DNA from: Isoetes taiwanensis
Taxonomy: Eukaryota; Streptophyta; Lycopodiopsida; Isoetales; Isoetaceae
DNA: 64,000 nt
Assembly: GCA_021234155.1 (NCBI GenBank)
Contig: JAJEKV010000020.1
Location: 1,661,275 to 1,725,274 of the forward strand
Direction of reading: 5' to 3'
In this document: positions 1 through 12,000 of the stretch, in pieces
How positions within the stretch are numbered: position 1 is the stretch's first letter
Layout: every line of letters begins with the position of its first letter
Program-made: the position numbers and the translations under genes
The notes under the pieces: model-generated
Told to the model about the DNA's origin: nothing
Seen by the model: the letters and a program-made list of their open reading frames with translations, nothing else
Databases searched by the model: none

Positions 1-3000
1 GGTGTTACGTATTGCTCCCCGGGCTGCACGCTAATGACCAATTCTTCCCGAAGTTTCTCCGGTTCCCTATCCGACTGTTGGATCCTCCGTTCAGGGGGCC
101 CCTCTTCGGGAAGGCCCAAAGACTTGTAGATCGGTCCGCCGAGAACTTGTCAACCGCTGGGCCCCGAAGGCCTGCCTTGTAGAAACCGGGCAGTTGTTTT
201 GTCGCTCGCACCGGGAGGTTCGAATGGCAAATCAATTCTGCCAAATCGTCCGAATGGCGGAAATACCCTAGGGAGCAAGTTAAGCACTGGGCCACTTCAT
301 AAAGAAGGAAAACACTCACGCCTACTCCACAAGTATCCCCGCATCCACATCCTAGGCCAATTGACCAATGAAAGTGTGATGGAAGTGAGTCGCCATGCTT
401 CTTTTGGAGTTCGTGGTCTTCAAGCACGGAACTGGTCCTCGGCAATGTCGACAAGCCTGGAAACTAATAAGGTTTATCGCTGACCCGAGGGGAGGTCGTC
501 ATCCGGCCCCCAGGGCCTTGGGGAGAGGAAATTCGGGCAAGCAGCTCCGGAGGGATTTTAGGGTCCATACTTGAAGGCCAACACCCCAACCCACTTCAAG
601 ACACGCCAGCGTCCCGCCGAATCGACAAGGAGAGGGCCTCCAAACGTAAACCCGTGGGCTGCCGCTCTAGAAGGGCTTGGCGCTTTGGGGCTGAGTCCGG
701 GTCTGTTGCACTTGGGACGCGGGCCGGCAGCTGCAGCAGCCGGTAATACGGGAGCAAGGGGAACCGACACGGAGCGGAGTTTGGGCCTGTCCTCCTCCGG
801 CGCCAAGCAAGTGGGGTCGGGGCTACAAAGGGCGTGCGACATTCGTAAATTGCAATTAATGCATTGTGATCAAAAATAAATTCGATTTTTGCCAGCTGGA
901 TCCCCAATTCATCTCCAGCACACGGCCAATTTTCGGAATTTTCGAGAAGTGCCCAGTCAAAGGGTTAGTGATAGAACGGTCGGGCAGCCCCGCTGTAAGC
1001 AACCCAGCTGGCACCTTCCCCGTCAAACGAAGGATTCCTGCGGTGGATCCTCACAAGAGGGAGAGTCCGGACCCCGTGAGGTGGATCCAAAGTTCCCCGA
1101 GGCAGCTCTTCGGCAGCGCCCCGGGCTGCATCGCTAATGACCACCTCCTCCCGTAGCCCGCTCTCTATCCGACCGCTGGGATCCTCCGCTCGTGGGGCCC
1201 CTTCGGAAGGCCTGACAAAGATTCCAGATCGGTCCGGGAGAATTTTGTCAAACCAAGGGCCCCGGATGTCGGGCCTTGTAGAAACTGCTGCGTTATTTTG
1301 TCGCTCGCACCGGAGGTTCTAATGGTAATCGACTCCTACAATCGTCTGGAATGGGCTTAAATTACCCTAGGAGCAAGTTAACGGTCGGTTTTATAAAAGA
1401 AGGAAACACTCACTCCACGACAAGATCCCCGCATCCACATCCTAGGCCAATTGACTACGAGTGTATGAAGTGGAGTCATGGCGCTTCTTGGAGTTCCTCG
1501 GGTGGTCTTCCTCGCTACCTAACTTGGTCCCCAGGCAATGTCGACGCTTCAGTCCATTGGCGTAGCCAGCCCGCGATTCGGGAGAGGGAGGTCGCCCGCC
1601 CCGGTCTCCCCGTGGGCCTTGGGGAGAGGGAAATTCGGGCAAGTAGCCTCGGAGGATTTTTAGGTCCATACCAGCCAACACCCCAACTCCACCTTCAAGA
1701 TGACGCTTAAGGTCCCGCCGACCGACAAGGAGAGGGCTCAAACGTGAAACCCCGTGGGCTGCCGTGCCCTAGAAGGGTTTGCGTTTTGGGGGCCGAACCT
1801 GGTCTGCTGGCACTTGGGACGGGCCGGTGAAGCAGCAGCCGAGAATACGGGAGCAAGGGGAACCGACGGAGCGAGTTTGGGCCTGTCCTCCTCCTGATGT
1901 GGCAAGTAAAAGTCGGGGCTTTGGTGCTGGCAAGACATCTGTAAATTCGTAATTAATGATTGCATCGAAAACAATCACCCCTGATTTCTGCCAGTTGATC
2001 CCTAATCCATCTCCAGCACACTACTACCCTTCGGAATTTTCTGGAGAAGGCCTAGGTCAGGGTTAAGATAGAACGTCGGGCAGCCTCCGCTGTACAAACT
2101 GAGCTGGCACCCTCTTCCCCAAGTCAAACGCAGGCCGACCTGGTGTGATCCCTCACAAGAGGGGAGAGTCCTGACCCGTGAGGCGGGATCCAAAAGTTCC
2201 CGGAGAGGTGCCCTTCTCGGGCAGCTGGCCCCGGGCTGCACGCCAATGACCACCTCTCCTGAGCCCAAGGTTCCCATCCCACTGCTGATCTCTCCCCGCT
2301 CGTGGGCCCCTTCGGGAAGGCCTAAAAGATTCCCAGATCGGTCCGGGAGAACTTGTCACAAAACCAGCTACGCCCCGGGATGCCCGCCTTTGCAGAAACC
2401 GCGACCGCTTGTCGCTCGGGCACCGGGAGGTTCGAATGGCAAATCGACCCCGCCAAATCGTCCGAATGGCTAATTCACCTAGGGAGCAAGTTACACGGCC
2501 TGCTTTACAAAGAAGGAAACACTCACGCCCCACGACAATATCCCTGCATCTGGGCTATCCTAGGCCAATTGACTCACGAGTGTGATGGAAGTGAGCTGTT
2601 ACGCCTTCTTGGAGTTGGTGGTCTTCTCGCCACGGAACTTGGTCCCTGTGGCAATGTCGTGACGCTCGAGTCCATTGGCAGAGCCAGACTGAGATTCCGG
2701 AGAGGGAGGTCGCCTGGGCCCGTCCCCAGGGCCTTGGGGAGAGGAAATTCGGGGCAAGCAGCCCTGAGGGGATTTTAGGGTCTCAAGGCTCAAGGGCCAA
2801 CACCCCAACCTAGTTCTCTAGCACATCGGGCGCAAGGTCCCTAACCGACAAGGAGAGGGCTCAAACGTGAAACCCCGTGGGCTGCTGTGCTCTAGAAGGG
2901 TTTAGGTTTTGGGGCCGAAGTCCTGGTCTGTTGCACTGGGACTCCGCCGGTAGCAAGCAATGGTAACACGGAGCAAGGGAACTGGACTGGAGCGGGAGTT

Positions 3001-6000
3001 TGGGGCCTGTCCTCCGGCGTGGGCAAGTAGAAGTCGGGGGGCTTTTGGCAAGGGCAAGACATTCAGAATTCGCAATTAATGACAGAACAAAATAAATTCC
3101 GATTTTTTGCCAGCTGGATCCCTAATTCATCCCAAGACACGCCAATTCTTCTGGAAATCTCTTCGGTGAAGGTCTAGGTCAAAGGGTTAAGATTAATCCT
3201 GCCGGGCAGCCCGCTGTAGTAAAACCGAGCCGGCACCCTTCCCCAAGTCAAACGAGGCCAAAGACCTTTGGTGGGATCCCCTACAAGAGGGGAGAGTCCT
3301 GGACCCCAGAGGCGGGATCCAAAACGCTCCCCGAGGCAGCTCTTCCTCGGCAGCAAGGCCTCCTGGTCGCGACGCTTAATGACCACTCCTCCCCGAGCCC
3401 GTTCCCCATCCCACCGCTGATCCTCCGCTCAGGGGCCCTTCGGAAGGTCCAAAAGATTCCAGATCGGTCCGAGAACTTGTCAAACCACGGGCGCCCCGAT
3501 GTGCCCGCCTTGTAGAAACCGCGACTGCTTTGTCGCTCGCACCGGGATGCCCGAATGGCAAATCGACCCCGCCAAATCGTCCTAATGGCTTAAATTACCC
3601 TAGGGAGCAAGTTACACGGTCGGTTTTGGCGAAGAAGGAAACACTTCACGCCCACGACAAGATCCCGCATGCACATCCTAGGCCAATTGACTACGAAAGT
3701 GTGATGGAAGTGAGCTACTTTGGCTTGAGTTCGGTGGTCTTCTGGCCACGAACTTGGTCCCCGTGGCAATGTCGACGCTCTCGAGTCCATTGGCGTGAGT
3801 CGATCGGATTCCCAGAGGGGAGGTTGCCTCAGCCCGGCCCCGTGGCCTTGGGAGAGGAAATTTGGGGCAAGCAGCCCGGAGGGATTTTAGGGTCCGCCAG
3901 GCTCAAGGCCAACACCCCAACTCCATTTCAAGACACGGGCAAGGTCCCGGGCCGAATTCGACAAGGAGAGGGCCTCCAAACGAAACCCCGTGGGTTGCCG
4001 TGCTCTAGAAGGGTTTACGCTTTGGGGCCGAGTCCCCGGGTCTGCTGCACTTGGGACCTCGCCGAGAAGCAAAGAACCAGAATACGAGCAAGGGGAACTG
4101 GACGGAGCGAGTTTGGGCCTGTCCTCCTCCTCCGATGTGGCAAGTAGAAGTCGGGGCGCTTTTGGTAGGCAAGACATTCAGAATTCGCAATTAATGCATT
4201 GCACGAAAATAAATTCGATTTTTGCCACCGATCCCTAATTCATCTCCAAAGACACGGCCCAATTTTCGAATTTTCGAGAAGGTCTAGGTCAAAGGGTTAG
4301 ATTAGAACGGCTCGGGGCAGCCCGCTGTGGCAACCGAAGCCGGCACCCTTCCCCAAGTCAAACGAGGCCGACCTTGCGGGATCCCTCACAAGAGGGGAGA
4401 GTCCCACCCCGTGAGGCGGGATCCAAAAGTTCCCGAGGCAGCTCTTCCCTCGCGCCGCCCCCCGGGCTGCACGCTTAATGACCACCCCCTCCCGAGCCCT
4501 GCCCCTATCCCAATCGCTGATCCTCCGCTCTGGGCCCCTTCTGAAGGTCCAAAAGATTCCGTGATCGGTCCTGAGAACTTGTCAAACCACGGGCATGCAA
4601 GGCCCCGGATGTCGGCCTTGTAGAAACCAAGACTGCTTTGTCGCTCGCACCGGGATGCTCCTCGAATGGCAAATCGACCCCGCCAAATCGTCCGAATGGC
4701 TTAAATTACCCTAGGGAGCAAGTTACACCTGGCCGGTTTTGCTAAAGAAGGAAACACTCACGCCTCCACGACAAGATCCCCGCATGCACATCCTAGGCCA
4801 ATTGACTACGAGTGTGATGGAAGTGAGCTACTTTGGCGCTTCTTGAGTTCGGGTGGTCTTCCTGGCCACGGAACTTGGTCCCCAGGCAATGTCGACGTTC
4901 TGAGTCCATTGGCAAGTAGCCGATCGCGGATTCCCGAGAGAGGGAGGTCGCCCGCCCGTCCCCCGTGGCCTTGGGGAGAGGAAATTTGGGGCAAGCAGCC
5001 CCGAGGGATTTTAGGGTCCAAGCCTCAAGGCCAACACCCCAACTCCACTTCAAGACACCTGCAAAAGGTCCCTACCGACCGACAAGGAGAGGGCCTCCAA
5101 ACGAAACCCCCGTGGGCTGCCGTGCTCTAGAAGGGTTTACGCTTTGGGGCCGAGTCCTGGTCTGCTGCACTTGGGACCCGGCCGAGAAGCAGCAGCCGAG
5201 AATACGGAGCAAGGGGAACCGACGGAGCGGAGTTTGGGCCTTTCCTCCTCCCCGATGTGGGCAAGTAGAAGTCGGGGGCGCTTTTGCAAAGGCAAGACAT
5301 TCGTGAATTCGCAATTAATGCATTGCACGAAAATAAATTCCTGATTTTTGCCACCGATCCCTAATTCATCTCCAAAGACACGCCCAATTTTTCGAATTTT
5401 CTGAGAAGGTCTAGGGTCAAAGGGTTAGCATTAGAACGCCGGGGCAGCCCGCTGTGGCAACCGAAGCCGCACCCTTCCCCAAGTCAAACGAGGCCGACCT
5501 TGCAGGGATCCCTCACAAGAGGGGGAGAGTCCCACCCCCGTGAGGCGATCCAAAAGTTCCCGAGGCAGCCTCTTCCCCTCGGGCAACGGCCCCGGTCGCA
5601 CGCTAATGACCACCCCCCGGAGCCCTGCCTCCCTATCCCACCGCTGATCCTCCGCTCAGGCCCCTCTTCGAAGGTCCAAAAGATTCCAGATCGGCCCGAG
5701 AGAACTTGTCAAACCGCTGGGCCCCCGATGTCTTTTTGTAAAACCGGGCACTGCTTTGTCGTCGGGCACCGGGAGGTTCCGAATGGTAAATCGACCCCGC
5801 CAAATCGTCCGAATGGCTAAATTACCCTAGGGAGCAAGTTACACCTGGCCGGCGGCGCAAAGAAGGAAACACTCCACGCCCCACGACAAAAATCCCGCAT
5901 GCACATCCTAGGCCAATTGACTACGAAGTGTGATGGAAGTGAGCTACTTTGGCGCTTCTTGAGTTCGGGTGGTCTTCCGCCACGGAACTTGGTCCCCGTG

Positions 6001-9000
6001 GCAATGTCGACGCTCGAGTCCATTGGCGAGCCAGATCGCTGACCGAGAGGGAGGTCGCCTGGCCCCGGCCCCCGTGGCCTTGGGGAGAGGAAATTTGGGG
6101 CAAGCAGCCCTCCTGAGGGGATTTTAGGGTCCGCCTCGGCCAACACCCCAACTCCACTTCAAGACACGGCTTCAAGGTCCCTACCGACCGGACAAGGAGA
6201 GGGCCTCCAAACGAAACCCCCGGCCGCTGCCGTGCTCTAGAAGGGTTTACGCTTTTGGGGCCGAAGTCCCGGTCCCTGCTGCACTTGGGACCCGCCGAAG
6301 CAAAGAGTCCGAGAATACGGGAGCAAGGGGAACCGACGAGCGAGTTTGGGCCTGCCCCTCCTCCCGATGTGGCAAGTAGAAGTCGGGGGCTTTTGCAAAG
6401 GCAAGACATTCGTGAATTCGCAATTAATGCATTGCACGAAAATAAATTCGATTTTTGCCACTGATCCCTAATTCATCTCCAAAGACACGCCCAATTTTCG
6501 AATTTTCGAGAAGGTCTAGGTCAAAGGTTAGCATTAGAACGGTCGGGCAGCCCGCTGCCGTATAAACCGAGCCGGCACCCTTCCCCAAGTCAAACGAGGC
6601 CGACCTTGCAGGATCCCTCACAAGAGGGGAGAGTCCCACCCCGTGAGGCGGATCCAAAAGTTCCCGAGGCAGCCCTTCCTCGGCAGCCCCCCCGGCTGCA
6701 CGCTAATGACCACCCTCCCCGAGCCCTGCCTCCCCTATCCGACCGCTGATCCTCCGCTCGGGGCCCCTCTTCGAAGGTCCAAAAGATTCCGTGATCGGGT
6801 CCCGAGAACTTGTCAAACCGCTGGGCGCCCCGATGTCGGCCTTGTAGAAACCGCGACTCGCTTTTGTCGTCGGGCACCGGGAGGTCTCGAATGGCAAATC
6901 GACCCCGCCAAATCGTCCCTAATGGCTAAATTACCCTAGGGAGCAAGTTACACGGCCGGTTTTGGCGAAAAGAAGGAAAACACTCACGCCTCCACGACAA
7001 GATCCCGCATGCACATCCTAGGCCAATTGACTACGAAAGTGTGATGGAAGTGAGCTACTTTGGCTTTGGAGTTCGGGTGGTCTTCTTCGCCACCTTAACT
7101 TGGTCCCCGTGGCAATGTCGACGCTCGAGTCCATTGGCGAGCCAGATCGCGATTCCCGAGAGGGGAGGTCGCCTCGCCCGGCCCCCGTGGCCTTGGGGAG
7201 AGGAAATTTGGGCAAGCAGCCTTCCGGAGGGGATTTAGGGTCCGCGGCTCAAGGCCAACACCCCAACTCCACTTCAAGACACTGGCTGCAAAGGTCCCTA
7301 CGAACCGACAAGGAGAGGGCCTCCAAACGTGAACCCCCGTGGGCTGCCGTGCTCTAGAAGGGTTTACGCTTTGGGGGCCGAGTCCCGGTCTGCTGCACTT
7401 GGGACCTGGCCGAAAGCAAAGAGCCGAGAATACGGAGCAAGGGGAACCGACGGAGCGGAGTTTGGGCCTGTCCTCCTCCGATGTGGCAAGTAGAAGTCGG
7501 GGGCTTTTGCAAAGGGCAAGACATTCAGAATTCGCAATTAATGCATTGCACGAAAAATAAATTCCCATTTTTTGCCACCGGATCCCTAATTCATCTCCAA
7601 AGACACGGCCAATTTTCGGAATTTTCTGAGAAGGTCTAGGTCAAAGGGTTAAGATTAGAACGGCCGGGGCAGCCCGCTGTGGCAACCGAAGCCGCACCCT
7701 TCCCCAAGTCAAACGAGGCCAGACCTTGCGGATCCCTCACAAGAGGGGAGAGTCCCACCCCGTGTGAGGCTGATCCAAAAGTTCCCGAGGCAGCCTCTTC
7801 CCCGGGGTCGCCCCCCTGGGTCGCACGCTTAATGACCACCTCCCCGAGCCCTGCCTCCCCTATCCCACCGCTGATCCTCCGCTCGGGGCCCCTCTTCGAA
7901 GGTCCAAAAGATTCCGTGATCGGGTCCCGAGAACTTGTCAAACCGCTGGCGCCCCGATGTCGGCCTTTGTAGAAACCGGGTGACTGCTTTGTCGCTCGGG
8001 CACCGGGAGGTTCGAATGGCAAATCGACCCCGCCAAATCGTCCGGAATGGCGAAATTACCCTAGGGAGCAAGTTACACTGGCCGGTTTTGGAAAGAAGGA
8101 AACACTCACGCCTCCACGACAAGATCCCGCGATCCACATCCTAGGCCAATTGACTACGAAAGTGTGATGGAAGTGAGCTACTTTGGCGCTTTGAGTTCGG
8201 TGGTCTTCGCCACTAACTTGGTCCCTGTGGCAATGTCGACGCTCGAGTCCATTGGCGAGCCAATCGCGATTCCTGAGAGGGGAGGTCGCCTCGCCGGCCC
8301 CCGTGGCCTTGGGGAGAGGAAATTTGGGGCAAGCAGCCCGGAGGGATTTTAGGGTCCGCTGGCCGGGCCAACACCCCAACTCCACTTCAAGACACCTGGC
8401 GCAAGGTCCCTACCGACCGACAAGGAGAGGGCCTCCAAACGTAAACCCCGTGGGCTGCCGTGCTCTAGAAGGGTTTACGCTTTGGGGGCCGAAGTCCCGG
8501 TCTGCTGCACTTGGGACCGGGCCGAAGCAGCAGCCGGTCGAATACGAGCAAGGGGAACCGACGGAGCGAGTTTGGGCCTGCCCTCCTCCCCGATGTGGCA
8601 AAGAAGCCGGGGGCTTTTGCAGCGGCAAGACATTCGTGAAATTCGCAATTAATGCATTGCACTAAAATAAATTCCTGATTTTTGCCACCGATCCCTAATT
8701 CATCTCCAAAGACACGGCCCAATTTTCGAATTTTCTGAGAAGGTCTAGGTCAAAGGGTTAAGATAGAACGGCCGGCAGCCCGCTGTGGCACCGAAGCCGC
8801 ACCCTTCCCCAAGTCAAACGAGGCCAGACCTTGCAGTGGATCCTCACAAGAGGGGAGAGTCCCCACCCCGTGAGGCGGATCCAAAAGTTCCCCAGGCAGC
8901 CTCTTCCCCGCAAATGCCCCCCGGGCTGCACGCTTAATGACCACCCTCCCGAGCCCTGCCTCCCCTATCCCACCGCTGATCCTCCGCTCAGGCCCCTCTT

Positions 9001-12000
9001 CGAAGGTCCAAAAGATTCCAGATCGGGTCCGAGAACTTGTCAAACCGCTGGGCCCCCGATGTCACGCCTTTGTAGAAACCGCGACTGCTTTTGTCGCTTG
9101 GGCACCGGGAGGCTCTGAATGGCAAAACGACCCCCAAATCGTCCCAATGGCGAAATTACCCTAGGAGCAAGTTACACTGGCCGGGTTTTATGAAAAGAAG
9201 GAAACACTCACGCCTCCACGACAAGATCCCCGCATGCACATCCTAGGCCAATTGACTACGAGTGTGATGGAAGTGAGCTACTTTGGCTGGAGTTCGGGTG
9301 GTCTTCGCCACGGAACTTGGTCCCCGTGGCAATGTCGACGCTCAGTCCATTGGCAGAGCCAGATCGCGATTCCGAGAGGGAGGTCGCCTCGTCCGGCCCC
9401 TGTGGCCTTGGGAGAGGAAATTTGGGGCAGCAGCCCTCCCGAGGGATTTTAGGGTCCGCTCAAGGCCAACACCCCAACTCCACTTCAAGACACCTACGCA
9501 AAGGTCCCTACCGACCGACAAGGAGAGGGCCTCCAAAACGTGAAAACCCCGTGGGGCTGCCGTGCTCTAGAAGGGTTTACGCTTTTGGGGCCGAAGTCCC
9601 TGGTCTGCTGCACTTGGGACCCGGGCCGAGAAGCAAAGAACCAGAATACGGAGCAAGGGGAACTGACGGAGCGAGTTTGGGCCTGTCCTCCTCCGATGTG
9701 GCAAGTAGAAGTCGGGGGCTTTTGGTGCTGGGCAAGACATTCAGAAATTCGCAATTAATGCATTGCACGAAAAATAAATTCATTTTTTTGCCACCGATCC
9801 CTAATTCATCTCCAAAGACACGCCCAATTTTCGAATTTTCTGAGAAGGTCTAGGTCAAAGGGTTAGTATTAGAACGGTCGGGCAGCCCGCTGGCAAACCG
9901 AAGCCGGCACCCTTCCCCAAGTCAAACGAGGCCAGACCTTGCAGGATCCCTCACAAGAGGGGAGAGTCCCACCCCGTGAGGCGATCCAAAAGTTCCCCGA
10001 GGCAGCCCTTCCTCGGCAAAGCCCTGGTCGCACGCTTACGACCACCCCTCCCGAGCCCGGCTCCCCTATCCCACCGCTGATCCTCCGCTCGTGGGCCCTC
10101 TTCGGGAAGGTCCAAAAGATTCCGTGATCGGGTCCGAGAACTTGTCAAACCGCTGGGCCCCGATGTCTTTGTAGAAACCGCACTGCTTTTGTCGCTCGCA
10201 CCGGGGATGCTCGAATGGCAAATCGACCCCTCGCCAAATCGTCCCGAATGGCGGCGAATTACCCTAGGGAGCAAGTTACACCTGGCCGGTTTTTGCAAAA
10301 GAAGGAAACACTCACGCCTCCACGACAAGATCCCGCATGCACATCCTAGGCCAATTGACTACGAAAGTGTGATGGAAGTGAGCTACTTTGGCGCTTTGGA
10401 GTTCGGGTGGTCTTTTGCCACGGAACTTGGTCCCCTGTGGCAATGTCGACGTTCTCGAGTCCATTGGCGAGCGATCGCGATTCCTGAGAGGGGAGGTCGC
10501 CTCGTCCGGCCCTGTGGCCTTGGGAGAGGGAAATTTGGGGCAAGCAGCCCCGAGGGATTTAGGGTCCGGCTGGCCTCAGGCCAACACCCCAACTCCACTT
10601 CAAGACACGGGCGCAAGGTCCCTACCGACCGACAAGGAGAGGGGCTCTCCAAACGTAAACCCCGTGGGTTGCCGTGCTCTAGAAGGGTTTACGCTTTGGG
10701 GGCCGAAGTCCCCGGTCTGCTGCACTTGGGACCTCGGCCGAAGCAGCCTACTGAGAATACGGGAGCAAGGGGAACCGACGGAGCGAAGTTTGGGCCTGTC
10801 CCTCCTCCCCGATGTGGCAAGTAGAAGTCGGGGCTTTTGCAAAGGCAAGACATTCAGAATTCGCAATTAATGCATTGCACCTAAAATAAATTCCGATTTT
10901 TGCCACCGATCCCTAATTCATCTCCAAAGACACGCCCAATTTTCGGAATTTTCTAGAAGGTCTAGGTCAAAGGGTTAGCAGATAGAACGTCGGGCAGCCC
11001 GCTGTGGCAACCGAGCCGCACCCTTCCCCAAGTCAAACGAGGCCAGGACCTTGCAGGATCCCTCACAAGAGGGGAGAGTCCGGACCCCGTGAGGCGGATC
11101 CAAAAAAAAAAGAGGCAGCCCTTCCCGCGGGCTTCCCTGGCCGCACGCTAATGACCACCCTCCCGAGCCCGGCTCCTATCCCACCGCTGATCCTCCGCTC
11201 AGGGGCCCCTCTTCGAAGGTCCAAAAGATTCCGTGATCGTCCCGAGAACTTGTCAAACCGCTGCGCCCCGATGTGGGCCTTGTAGAAACCGCACTGCTTT
11301 TGTCGCTCGGGCACCGGGATGCTCCTAATGGCAAATCGACCCCGCCAAATCGTCCGAATGGCTAAATTACCCTAGGGAGCAAGTTACACCTGGCCGGTTT
11401 TGCGAAGAAGGAAACACTCACGCCTCCACGACAAGATCCCGCATGCACATCCTAGGCCAATTGACTACGAGTGTGATGGAAGTGAGCTACTTTGGCGCTT
11501 CTTGAGTTCGGGTGGTCTTCCGCCACGAACTTGGTCCCTGTGGCAATGTCGACGCTCGAGTCCATTGGCAGAGCCGATCGCGATTCCCGAGAGGGAGGTC
11601 GCCTCGCCCGGCCCCCGTGGCCTTGGGGAGAGGAAATTTGGGGCAAGCAGCCCCGAGGGATTTTAGGGTCCGCCACCAAGGCCAACACCCCAACTCCACT
11701 TCAAGATACGCGCAAGGTCCCGGCCGACCGACAAGGAGGGCCTCCAAACGTAAACCCCGTGGGCTGCCGTGCCTAGAAGGGTTTACGCTTTGGGGGCCGA
11801 AGTCCCCGGTCCGCTGCACTTGGGACCTGGCCGGAAGCAGCCAAAATGAATACGGAGCAAGGGAACCGACGAGCAGAGTTTGGGCCTGTCCTCCTCCGAT
11901 GTGGCAAGTAGAAGTCGGGGGCTTTTGCAAAGGGCAAGACATTCAGAATTCGCAATTAATGCATTGTGACGGTAAAATAAATTCCGATTTTTGCCACCGG